The notes under the pieces were generated by a model. The model was not told the origin of the DNA. It saw only the letters and a program-made list of their open reading frames with translations, and did no database searches. The position numbers and the translations under genes are program-made. Source: [Phialemoniopsis] sp. UDSM-2020 (lineage: Eukaryota > Ascomycota > Sordariomycetes > Thyridiales > Thyridiaceae). Taken from it: DNA of 64,000 nt. Shown in pieces: positions 10,829-21,183 of this stretch. Within the stretch, counting starts at the first letter, position 1. Each line of letters opens with the position of its first letter. The stretch covers positions 1,922,001 through 1,986,000 of the forward strand of contig JAEILZ010000006.1 in assembly GCA_018873225.1 (NCBI GenBank), written 5' to 3'.

Positions 10829-11763
10829 TTTAGAGTTGTTGCTGTTGATATGTTTTGCCATAAGCGAGCAAGCGCAAGGAAGGCGGATCAAAGCTACGGG
10901 TATTGGGCTGGTAACACCAGATATCCGTTCCTATATAGATCAAGGGCTGGGTCTGGATGTCATAATTGCTGGCTGTACTCCCGGACGTCGGGCTGGGGGA
11001 GGACCGATCAGCCTCAGGGTCTTCGCAGGATCAGTTTACAAATAGCCCAGTCCCATCGGTGCCCGGCACTGTCAGACACTGCCGAGCCGCGAAGCCCTTT
11101 CCCAAAGTTTCCCTTGATGGACGCATATGTTTCAGCAGAGATGTCAGCAGCATTCACAGCTGTTGGTATTGGCTGCAAAGCAGCATGTGGTGTGCAGGCG
11201 CGGCAAAGCATTGCTGACGCAAGGCGATCGACGCAGGAATCGGGTAGGATTGTGACTCGGGTCCGGAGGCGGGACCGAGCTGACCAGCTTGCGTCATGGA
11301 GGGGTCAATCGAAGTAGGCACTGATAGCAGACAACAAAGATGATAAGCCTCACTGTAATGGAGATACCAATTATTCCTAGACTCTAAAGAGTAAAAGCGA
11401 AGACGCGAGAGAGCTTTCGATGTTGTCCAGGAGCTTAGCACTGAGGTGGTGAATTGAGTTGAGGTTGGCTGGGTGGGCCGCCTGTGCTGTGCTCAATACG
11501 GCGGCAGTTTACCGACTGGGTGGCTGTAGGGCGCTAATTGCTACCCCTGTATTCCCAATCTCCCAGGGCATCCCAGTAAACAAACTCGCTGGAGAGCGCG
11601 GGGTAAACGTCACACGCGGGCGGCTTGGGGGGTAATCGACTGTCGAGCAATTTGATGATTTACCGATGCTTCCACGGTGGCTATCCATCCATCATCTTTC
11701 TAAAATAACCAATACCCCTGTCCATGGCTGGTAATAAACCGCTCATGGAAACTTCAGAGTGTC
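10829..11763. other. intergenic, no gene seen
   Basis: Promoter side of the b561 gene and 3' side of the sugar-transporter gene. The 155-residue plus-strand frame at 10850-11317 has no domain features and runs through the promoter. Confidence 0.5.
10931..10940 (-). promoter_or_regulatory. TATA-like element of the b561 gene
   Basis: CTATATAG on the minus strand about 105 bp before the ATG at 10828, a plausible spacing. Confidence 0.35.
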
Positions 11764-13395
11764 TTAAGCTGCCGCCTCTGTTCCTTCGCGCTCCAGGCGC
11801 CCCCTTTCCTTGCGAGCGCTCTCAATCTTGAGCGACATCTTCACAGGATTCTCACCAGGTGTTTCGAAAATACTATCGATCTCCTCCAGCGACAATTTGC
11901 TAGTCTCGGGAAACAGGTAGTAGGCCAACACCAGCTGGATCATATTGTACACGATGTACACGACCCAGATCTTGTAGCCCAGCTCGCCGATACCCACGCC
12001 GATGCCGTAACTCTGCACCAGGCCGGCGCAACCCTGGAAGATGTTGTACAGGCCCATGCCCTTTGATCGCAAGGGGAGCGAAAGCAACTCCACGGGATAC
12101 AGATTGTGCATGGTGGCGATGAGCGATGCGGAGCAGATCTGGTAGATGAACTGGAAGAGCACTGTGCCCACAGCGAGTCCGTGAGTGGGCTTCACGTTGT
12201 ACTGCCACGACAGAATGGTGGTGACGACCTGACAAATAACAAACGAGATGAGGCCAGCAAAGATCAGGGTTCTTCGCCGGAAGATGTCAATGATCCAGGC
12301 TCCCACCAGGGTAAAGACGAAGTAGATCGCGGTCAGCCCCAAGTTGATGCCTAGCTGCGACAGCGCATCCTTGATACCGACCGTTTCCAGAGCCGGTGTT
12401 AGGTAGTAACCGATGATGCCGCCGCCATTCCACTGTTGGAAGAGCGAGTACAGCAGAATGAGAAACGTGCGCCTACCGACAGCGGCAGTGAAGAAGGTCC
12501 TAAAGTCCCAAGCTGCGCGAAGCCCAGCGTTGCTGTTCTCGAGGGAGTCCTCCATTTGGCTGATGACTAAAGGCACGATCGGATTGTTGACATCATTGTC
12601 AGTGGTCATGTACTTGGCAATGACGGCTCGAGCCTCGTCAGGGCGGTTCTTGATGATGAGGTATCGAGGAGATTCTGGACACCACCAGTAGATGGTGATG
12701 CACACCATAAGAGGTGCCACTCCCTGTAGCAAAAGGGGCAGACGCCACTGCCAATTGGTACCCTCCCACCGGGTCAGAGACATCATGACGCCGTTCATCA
12801 GGATCGATCCAATCTGGAAGCATGCGCCAAAGATGCCCACAAGCCCACCGCGGAGGTGGACGGGCGCAATCTCGGCCATGTACTGGGGCGCTGAGCACAT
12901 CGACGTGCCGAAGCCAAGAAGGAAGCGGCCCACGATAAAGACGGGGATGTTCGGTGCCTGCGACTGCATGATGGCCGCCACGACGACAATAGCATTGCCC
13001 AAGAAGTTGATACCACGACGGCCGATCACATCACCCAGCGCAAGAAACGGCGCGCCGATGATGGTGCCCGCAGACATCATGCCCGTGATGGTAGCGATGA
13101 TGACGCCCGTCTTGCCGAAGCCGAAGAAGTCGTGCCACGAGTCGAAGGCGTTGAGACCGCCCACGACGGCCCAGTCGATACCATATCCCGCCATATTGAA
13201 GCCCATTACGGCGACGATGAGTGACATGCGGAAGCCGGCGCGGGAGCGGAGGGAGAGTGCCTCTTTGGAGATGCGATTGAGGTCCTCCTCAGCGATGCGC
13301 GTGATGACGACCTCATCTACAGGCAGACCCAGCTTGGCCGCCTCAGCAACGTCGTTATGCCGCATGTGTACGGCGTCATTCTTGTCCGCAGCCAT
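11764..13395 (-). CDS. MFS sugar transporter (lactose permease/hexose type)
   Basis: Intronless, 543 residues, about 12 predicted membrane helices after a 55-residue cytoplasmic N-terminus. It has the sugar-porter signatures: GDVIGRRG after helix 2, GRFLLGFGTSM, PESPRYLIIKNRPDEA after helix 6, QQWNGGGIIGYYL in helix 7 and PETSKLSLEEID after helix 12. This is the major facilitator sugar porter family, which imports mono- or disaccharides by proton symport at the plasma membrane. The overall pattern is close to fungal lactose/disaccharide permease-like members; the substrate cannot be fixed. It diverges from the AAA ATPase gene across a 1.6-kb spacer. Confidence 0.9.
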   Translation of the reverse strand: MAADKNDAVHMRHNDVAEAAKLGLPVDEVVITRIAEEDLNRISKEALSLRSRAGFRMSLIVAVMGFNMAGYGIDWAVVGGLNAFDSWHDFFGFGKTGVIIATITGMMSAGTIIGAPFLALGDVIGRRGINFLGNAIVVVAAIMQSQAPNIPVFIVGRFLLGFGTSMCSAPQYMAEIAPVHLRGGLVGIFGACFQIGSILMNGVMMSLTRWEGTNWQWRLPLLLQGVAPLMVCITIYWWCPESPRYLIIKNRPDEARAVIAKYMTTDNDVNNPIVPLVISQMEDSLENSNAGLRAAWDFRTFFTAAVGRRTFLILLYSLFQQWNGGGIIGYYLTPALETVGIKDALSQLGINLGLTAIYFVFTLVGAWIIDIFRRRTLIFAGLISFVICQVVTTILSWQYNVKPTHGLAVGTVLFQFIYQICSASLIATMHNLYPVELLSLPLRSKGMGLYNIFQGCAGLVQSYGIGVGIGELGYKIWVVYIVYNMIQLVLAYYLFPETSKLSLEEIDSIFETPGENPVKMSLKIESARKERGRLEREGTEAAA

Positions 13396-14989
13396 GGTGG
13401 CGATGAGGCAAGGATGTCGGGACAGATGGAAGAGTGGTGTGAGAGCAGCTCTTCACGGACCTTGGAACGAATTTCCAAGGGGAATCATGGAAAGCATGAA
13501 GGAGAGGCAGCTCGAGGGTCTCAATTCAGGTCTGGGGAACCCCTCTAAAGATATAAAGTGCTGGCACGCTCGCCGACTAGGGGTAGAGATCACTCGAGCT
13601 ACCACCACTGGCGGCAGGGGACGGAGCCGGTGTGTTCACGACCGGATCTTGTGGGCGTTCCGGGGCCTGCAGGCGTCAACTTTCAGACTCCATGGTCCTT
13701 TCGCTTGCCGACGGATGGGAACGTATAGAATATCCGAAGGCTTATCGTGGCTGCCAGATGCTTGCCTCTACAGCGCCACCCTACGGATACAGAGTAAAAT
13801 CCCGTCGCGATGAGTGTTCAGCCAAGAGACTGTGTCGCTCAGAGACGCCATTCTGGTCGCGATGCCCGCGCTACTTTTCAGTTTAGCAATTACAACTTCT
13901 TAGCACACCCCGAGACGGTGGTAAGCTAGATCGGTCATGGCACTCTGTTGACTGCAACTGCAGGGGCAGGCGATGTTCGAGGCGTCTTGGCCGGGCTTGG
14001 GTGGCTGAAAGTTGCGCATACCAAGACCGATGGCGTCGGCAAGTCGGTACGTCGTGCCATTGATCACACTAGAAAAGAAGACTCTACAGTAGACCGTTGG
14101 CATGTTTGCCAAAAGAGATCCTTCAGTCATCACGACATGGCGTTTGCTTCAAAGGTGTGGTGAAATTTCCACCAGTCAAATGGCTGTGCCCCCATCCGCG
14201 GGCGCCTTTAGCAGTGCAACCTACTCGCCTGTAGCGCGGCTCACGGGCTGAACCACCCGAACCATGGAGTCGCTTAGCAGGGAAGAGTCCCCAGAATTTA
14301 GCGTCATATTTAGCTCTCTCCCCGGATTGCTTTGGCCATATGCACGGAGCCATGATCCGACAGCCGGCACCGGAATCCCGGTTCTGGCACTCCGTCCGGG
14401 GACGCGGCCGGAGCGGACATTGGATGGCTGGCCTTCTCCGCCGGGCTTGAATGCATCTGTATCCGGAAGACCAATATGTGCGAACCCGCTTGGGTCGCCG
14501 GCGAACTGTAGGTGAACTGTGCCAAACGGAGCTGGATCACATGCAACCGCAACCGCTTCTCGCTTGCCATTGCACTTGCACCTATATTTCGAGTAGCTTC
14601 ACGGTCTCCTGAGTGTAAAATAGACAATCGAATTGAATGTGTGATCCATGTGTCCCCAGCGAATTGTTTCAGAGCACAGCAGAGGGATGGTTGAAAGCTT
14701 GGCAATCATGTGGCAGAGCAGCTGATTCCCCGCACTTCGCCTCCTCTCGCATGCGAGGCGTCAGCTCCAGCAAATACGAGCATCAGAATCGCCGATCCTT
14801 GGAGCTCCAGGCTGCCACATTTCCCCAGCCCTTCATCATCATCGATCAGACGCCGGACCATTCGGGACTAGTCACTGATTCTTCCTCTTCTACACTCAAG
14901 AGCCTCAATTGAATTGCATCGGCTCATCCCGACGCCTAAATAGAAATCAGTACCACAGAGCACAGACTCCGAGTCCAGCCGTCGCCACC
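13396..14989. other. divergent intergenic region, no gene seen
   Basis: 1.6 kb between the start of the sugar transporter (minus) and the AAA ATPase (plus). Only short frames without domain features. Part of a plus-strand frame reported across 12692-13813 is the antisense of the transporter. Confidence 0.55.
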
Positions 14990-16576
14990 ATGTCGCGGTA
15001 CGGTGTCCAGTCGTCGTCTGACGAGGCCACTAAGGCCTTCTTCAAGCACTCCACCGCCCCGCGCATCAACACCGACACCGTCATCGTCCAGGCTCTCACC
15101 CAGCAGTACCCCAACCTCCACCTCACCGTCGTGCCCCAGCTCTCCTGCAACCTCCTAGCGTACGCCTCCTCTGGCAACGCGAGCTTCAAGTTCCTCGGCC
15201 CGGAGAGTGGCGACTCGCTGCCGGCGTCGCTGCAATGGACGCTGTACTTCCCGCCCGCGCGGCGCATTGACGGCGATGCCGGCATTGTGGCCGAGAGCCT
15301 GCACTACGGCAAGATGGCCTACAAGTGGAAGGGCCAGGACTTTATCGTCTACCTCGTCGACGGGCGCGACGGCGCCGGTGCATACCCCACTGTCACTAAC
15401 TACTATGTCCTCGCGACCGAGAAGCACCTGACCGAGGCTTTGATTCTCGAAGCCGGTCAGTGGAGCAATGAGCTTCATGATGAGGTCTGGGTGTTTGATG
15501 GCGGGTACTGGCAGAAGAGCAGAGAACTGTTTGAGAGTGTCAGGCATGCGTCCTGGGATAATGTGATCTTGGACCCGGCGATGAAGAAGGCTATCATCCG
15601 GGACCATCTGTCTTTCTTCGAATCGAGAGACACATATGCCGGCCTCAAAGTACCGTGGAAGCGCGGTATTATCTACTACGGGCCACCAGGAAATGGAAAG
15701 ACAGTGTCAATCAAGGTCTGAACCCCAAGCTCTGGCACATGACAAAATCCTTACTCACGCTTTGAGCAGGCCATGATGCACACACTGTACAGCAGGGAGA
15801 ACCCTATCCCGACGTTATATGTCAGAACTTTGACTTCTGTAAGTGTCACCCTACCGTTACGATCTTCCTCTCTAACCTCTGTTGGATCAGTATGCCGGAC
15901 CGGAGTACTCGATCAATCAGATTTTCACCAAGGCTCGGCAATTCGCACCTTGCTACCTGGTATTCGAAGACCTGGACACAATCGTATCAGACAACGTGCG
16001 AAGCTACTTCCTCAACGAGGTGGACGGCCTGAAGAGCAACGACGGCATCTTCATGATTGGCAGCACTAACCACCTAGACCGGCTCGATCCCGGCATCTCG
16101 GTAAGCCTTTAGGAACAGGTGTGTATATGACAGTTGAGACTAATTAAACCTGGCAGAAACGACCCTCTCGATTCGACAGAAAGTATCTCTTCCCAGACCC
16201 TGATCTGAAGGAGCGCACCGCATACTGCCACTTCTGGCAGACCAAGCTTTCAGACAACAAAGACATTGACTTTCCCGATACACTGTGTACTGCCATCGCC
16301 GAGATCACAGACGACTTCAGCTTTGCTTACATCCAGGAAGCTTTCGTCGCGGCTCTTCTGGCGATCGCCGGCAGATCTGACGACGACCAGAGATCCACGA
16401 ACAGCCAGAAGGTGGCCACAGAGGAGCTGGAAGACAACTGGGTAGGCGTGCGCGGCGACAAAGATATCGATGATCTGGTCCTGTGGGTTGAGATTCAAAA
16501 GCAGGTCAAGATTCTCCGGGAAGGCATGGAGAAGAAAGGTATTCCTATTGGAGGTGTCGTCACTGCAGAGCCATAG
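14990..16576 (+). CDS. AAA-family ATPase
   Basis: Exons 14990-15715, 15770-15838, 15891-16100 and 16157-16576, all in phase 0, 474 residues. The ATG at 14990 sits in a near-ideal context (GCCACCATGT). Walker A GPPGNGKT is at residues 231-238, Walker B YLVFEDLD at 287-294, sensor 1 GSTNH and the arginine-finger region RPSRFDRKY follow. The N-terminal 200 residues are a family-specific region with no domain I can name. The layout resembles the BCS1/CDC48-like single-AAA proteins common in fungi, but no mitochondrial transmembrane start typical of Bcs1 is seen. ATP-driven remodelling of an unknown partner is the safe call. Confidence 0.9.
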
Positions 16577-16792
16577 ATAATCCTGTGTGTATTGTTGTTA
16601 CATGATCGAGCTTTCTCTGTCTTCCCTAGTCACATCTTACAGCAACAATTCCTTGAGCATCTCCTCCATCCTCAGAACAGGCCGCTCCGTCCAATATGGT
16701 GCCATATGGAAGCTCCGTTGCAGAAGCATCTGACAGCAACACTGGTGCACCGGCTGAACATCAGCTCCGGGCGAGACCGGTGATGTACCACA

Positions 16793-17297
16793 TCAAGCAG
16801 CGAATGACTCAGCCCGCTTCTTCTTCGCAGATTCGACGGAGTAGTACCAGGGGTCATAATCTTTATGTTCCTTGTCCTCGGGGTCGTTACCAATCGTAAT
16901 GCAGCTGTTTGTGTCCCAGTGGCCAACTGCATTGTGCCCACCGCAAAGACCGTCGTGCGTCGTGTCATTCCCATAGAAAACAAATTGCTTCCCCTCCTTC
17001 TTGAAGTCCTTTATGTAGACGGAAGCAGTGTCGCCATCGTGCTTGGGCCAAAAGTCAACACAGTTGACGTCCTGGTCCTTTTCGCCTACGCTGACAATGT
17101 TCCAGTCACTGCTGCTCAGATCAATCTTGTCGGCCTTGGGGCATGGGCCCTTGAACGAATAGATCTCCCTGAAGTATATGTTAGTGGCCGCAGATATGGG
17201 GACCAAGTGTGTAGTCTCGTGGGCACTAGACATACCAGCAGAAGGCAGTAGACTCGAAGAGAGCAAAAGACGCGAGAGCAAGTGCGGTGAACTTCAT
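16793..17297 (-). CDS. small secreted cysteine-containing protein (candidate effector)
   Basis: Minus strand, exon 1 17297-17236 and exon 2 17168-16793, intron 67 bp with GTATGT donor and TTCAG acceptor, 145 residues. The spliced start gives a clean signal peptide (MKFTALALASFALFESTAFC) that the unspliced frame lacks. The mature part has four cysteines plus one at the signal-peptide boundary, one NDT sequon, and a charged tail with KKKR. I recognise no family. Size, secretion signal and cysteines fit the loose class of effector-like small secreted proteins, but nothing shows a role in infection. It diverges from the other secreted gene at 18911. Confidence 0.75.
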
Positions 17298-18910
17298 TTT
17301 GATAGAGTAATGCTTGATGGTTGGTATGTTGTAGACAGTTTGTGTGCTCGATGTCGATGTTTTTAGGTCTGAAGCACAAGGTATCTGATGCTGGAGTGAT
17401 AGGACGTTCTTATATAGACGTTTTCATCCGTCCTGTCCTTGAGAGTAGCGAGCTAGGTATGGTGTTCTGTTGCCGATAATAGTGAACCTGCCCGCAACGT
17501 CATGTTGAGGCAAAGCATAAACATTGCGGATTTCCTTCGATACGTCACAATTAATTTTGCAAAGAAGTATATTTCATGTTGGCAGAACAGTTTGTCACGT
17601 ATTTGGGACTATCATGAGAACCGATGAACTGCTGGACGTCACATATGATCCGACAATCCGGCACGATCCGATGATCCGACTTGATGAATGAGATCTCTTC
17701 AATGTCAGTAACCAGCATCGCGCAGTGATGCAATGGACTGTTTTAGGTAAGGTTATGCTCGAGGCACGCGCCTTCTGCTGTGGGAAGAGCATTTCTTGAG
17801 TGAAGTCGATCAACTGGTTTGTTTCTATTATTACACGGCGTCTATCATCAGGGGGGGATGGAAATGAAGGCTCACCTAGCCGACGGATGCGACGAGGACG
17901 ATCTCGCCATGTATTAATGGAAATACAGTTTTATCCTTCTTCGCAGGGCCATGATATCATCAGGGGATTGACCCAAATGCCGACCGAGCCCTTCCTCAGG
18001 CAGAGAGAGACAAGGGTAAGGCAATCCGAAGAGGAAAGACGTCATGCGACGCGCCTGTTGCTACTCGACGGGTGGAGACACTGACTTCAGAATATGCCGA
18101 TCAAGCGCCTCTGTGAGCGAGCATATCCCGCCTTTGTCACTGAGCACGTGTCGAATTTCCGTTCACACTTCGGTTCTACGCGAGATCCGCGTCAAACAAG
18201 CTGCATAGAAGCGTTCTTGACTTGCTCGGGCTTTGTTTCGCTACCACTCGCTCCACATAACACGCGCTATTGCAGGCTTCATCGTATCGCCGCGCGACCG
18301 GCGTAGTACAGAGAAATAAGAAGGCGAGAACGGTCCCTCGGCAATAGAGACTCCATACATACACAGGGGCTTTACCTCATATGTCATCTATCAATCTTCT
18401 ACAGAGGTCTAGGCGGCAATCACATACGGATACGTTGTGGTTTTGCATCTGATCGATCGTCAGATTGGCCATTGTTTTACAGTGTACTTTCGACTCTCGC
18501 AGATCCATCTCTCGAGCCCTGTATTCTATACCTGGAGCTATTGTCATAACTGCAATCCCACTTGTTGATCAGGCTTCTAATTCTGATCCTTTGGAACTCG
18601 ATCGAAGTGATGTTTCATTAATGTCGTTTTGAAGACGTCAAGTCCTAAGAATAGATTGTGCTTCTTTTCGTATGGACATCACAGTCAAGATACGTCAATT
18701 ATCATGCCGACTGCTATGGCCGTTATGTTGTGTCATGTCATTCCAGGAGCGTCGTTCTGGGTATAAGATGAAGCGGATGGACAGAGTTCTCAACTTCTGA
18801 AAATGCTTCAAACACATCTACATCACACATCATCAGCATTCTTCTAACCCTCTCTCAAAACCACCTCACATCAACTCAACTCTGAACTATCCTGATAACT
18901 TATTGTCAAT
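17298..18910. other. divergent intergenic region between two secreted-protein genes
   Basis: 1.6 kb, no gene seen. Around 17647-17685 the motif GATCCGA(C/T) occurs three times in close succession. The last 120 bases before 18911 are CA/CT-rich, as in a fungal leader. Confidence 0.5.
17410..17416 (-). promoter_or_regulatory. TATA box of the small secreted protein gene
   Basis: CTATATAAG on the minus strand about 113 bp before the ATG at 17297, a good match and spacing for a fungal TATA box. Confidence 0.45.
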
Positions 18911-20016
18911 ATGCCGTCTATCACATCTACTATGGCCTGGGCCGCATTCTTTTTGCCTGCTGTGATGGCAGAGACCGGCGGGGCATTCAACTTTTGTACC
19001 GAGAATCAATGTGAAAACTGTCCTGTTTCACTCGGCACCGCCGGCAAGGGATATCCTCAATGTGTTATCTACAAGTCGAAGCAAATTTTTCCCGGTCAGG
19101 GCTTTAAAGGCTCACCAGGAGGGTACGTGGCTCTATCACTCTCCATTGCCTCTCGTGAACCTTACTGATATACATATAGAGGCAACAAGGTCTATCTTGA
19201 TGTGAAGGAGCCTGATAAGGGTTGCCAGGTCATCGTCAAATCGCCCGCAAACACGGAATATCTCGGCTGCGGTATCACCTTGGGCAACTATCAGCACTCT
19301 GTCTGCGCCACTCTCGACTTGGACAAGACCTTCATGGTCCAGTACTGCTGCGGAGACAAATGTGATGAGGCTGGTGTGACTGTAGAGGGGAGTAGATTCG
19401 CCGTGAGGGGCCTCGCTACCCGCGGTGCTGGCGGAATCTACCTTAAGGACTCCAACGGCACTGTGATCGAGCCATTCCAGGTGGGCGCCATCCCCGATCC
19501 GGCCAATGTGGCTCACATGGCGGACCTTGAGGCACGCAAGGACAAGAAATGCGATGACGACTGGGAAGAGACCGACCATTACACCAGGCCCGCCAATAAT
19601 GTGCAAATTGTATCATCGCAGACCGTGTCCGGGCCTGCAGATGTACAAATCACCAAGTCACGCTCGCAGTCGTGGACCACGAGCTCCAGCCTCAACGTGG
19701 GACTTCAAGTCTCACAGATTCTCTCACTCGGCGCGGGAATTACCAAGGAAGAGACACAGGAGAAAAGTGATACTCGTTCATATACCTTCCACGTCGCGGA
19801 TGGACAGACAGGCGACGTTGGCTTTACTAGCACTCTGGAGTGTACCGTGGGTAAGTTGGACAGGCATCTACATCCTCACCGTTTCTCAAGCTAACCGACC
19901 CTCCAGGCTCGGGTCATTGCGACGGAAAGAAGATGTCTGGCGAAATCTGCTGGCCAATCTGGGACAAAGACACCAAGACTCTCAAGGGAACCACATCGGT
20001 GATCAGCCACAGCTGA
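18911..20016 (+). CDS. secreted protein with aerolysin-like pattern, function unproven
   Basis: Exons 18911-19122, 19180-19850 and 19907-20016, phases consistent, 330 residues. Residues 1-20 form a signal peptide. The N-terminal half is cysteine-rich (FCTENQCENCP, QYCCGDKCDEAG). The C-terminal third has a Ser/Thr stretch around QSWTTSSSLNVG, a short hydrophobic run ending SLGAGITKEETQE, a second Ser/Thr strand, then DGQTGDVGFTSTLEC and a cysteine-rich end. This order (polar strand, amphipathic hairpin, polar strand, then GxxGxVxFxPxLxC-like end) recalls aerolysin/ETX-MTX2-type beta-pore formers. That is an inference from pattern only; it may simply be a secreted surface protein. Confidence 0.75.
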
Positions 20017-20466
20017 TTGATAGCCGTTTTCCTTATTCACATCACTTGTCCTCCTTCCTGCTGTAGTAACATATCATGGGCTGGAAACCGAGTCATTCAT
20101 TGACGCGACTGTTGCATTTTGAAGTTTACGTTTTGTTTTATTTTGTTGTTTACTCTCTCTCTCATAGCCATTTTCTCATGTACTTTATGCATTGTGTAAG
20201 ATACAGCTATCGAGTTGCGAATTCCGCGTATACAAAGGGCTTTCTTCAGAGTTATTGACCATCTGATTCTTCGAGCGTAAATTGACATGTGTATGCGTCA
20301 CACTATGTTTGGAGTTAGGACATCGAGAAAACATTCTCTTCAGTGATTTGTACACTTAGTTGTAATGTAGTACTTGAGTCAGCAGTGGCATTGTAGATAG
20401 CTTCCTCTATAAGTCTTGGAAGGGCAATTGCGACGACCATCCAATGTATTCTCCCAAGCATCGTGT
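20017..20466. other. convergent 3' spacer, no gene seen
   Basis: AT-rich, between the 3' ends of the secreted-protein gene (plus) and the cytochrome gene (minus). No features beyond untranslated-region-like sequence. Confidence 0.55.
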
Positions 20467-21183
20467 CTACAATCCTTCAAGCAGCCTCTTAGAAGTCTTA
20501 ACCAGGGCCACAAAGTCTTCAACCTCGTTTCGGGCCAGAATCATGTCGAGTTCAAATTTGCCGTGGTTGACGTCGTGATACGCGATGGGGCTACTCGGGC
20601 TCGAAGGCAGAGTGACGGGCTTGCTGCTGGCTGCGAACGCAAAAGTCTGATTGCGACTCAAGGGATCGATTGATCCATTAACCCACGAACTGCAGCCCTT
20701 GCAACACAAGAAGTTGGCCCTCCAGTGCGTGGCGTTCGAGCCGCTGCTTTCGAACACCGTGATCTTAGTGTTGTTGTACGATGCAGGCGGTGTGTGTGAA
20801 CTACCCATCTGTTAGCTTCACCCCTTGCGGTACGGAAGACCACGAGAATGCCAAATCGGGCTAAGAGATGTGAGAACTTACGTGGCCCAGCGGCTGCTCA
20901 CGACGGCAGTATCAGCGTTGGGGTAGGCGACGAGAAGCGGGTCGCCAATCATGGCGCCACCAGTCGCGAACCCAGCCCACGTTACGTTCTTCGGGGCCGT
21001 GATGGACATCAAAAGAGGGAATTGCGGTCTGCTCACGGCCGGGATGGCAAGCTTGTAAGTAACACCACTCTTGGCGTCCGTGTACGAAGCCATGTTGGGG
21101 CCTTCGGTATCACAGCCATCATCAACAGCGTAAGCTGAAGCGGCCAGGGCCATAGCGGTGATTATAGTGCCGAGGAATTTCAT
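20467..21183 (-). CDS. secreted cellobiose-dehydrogenase-type cytochrome domain protein
   Basis: Minus strand, exon 1 21183-20882 and exon 2 20800-20467, intron 81 bp (GTAAGT donor, acceptor GGGTAG; the nearer AACAG would break the frame). 211 residues. The signal peptide is MKFLGTIITAMALAASAYA. The mature protein matches the b-type cytochrome (DOMON-like) domain of cellobiose dehydrogenase, with WAGFATGGAMIGDPLLVAYP carrying the probable Met haem ligand and YHDVNHGKF carrying the probable His ligand. There is no flavin dehydrogenase part and no cellulose-binding module. Such stand-alone cytochromes may shuttle electrons to lytic polysaccharide monooxygenases; here that is an inference. Confidence 0.85.

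Noticed and set aside
12692..13813. 373-residue plus-strand open frame
   Set aside because: Mostly antisense of the sugar-transporter gene; low-complexity Met/Pro/Arg-rich composition and no domain.
17647..17685. GATCCGA repeats as a binding-site array
   Set aside because: Three loosely spaced short copies without a nearby start or symmetry; too weak to claim.
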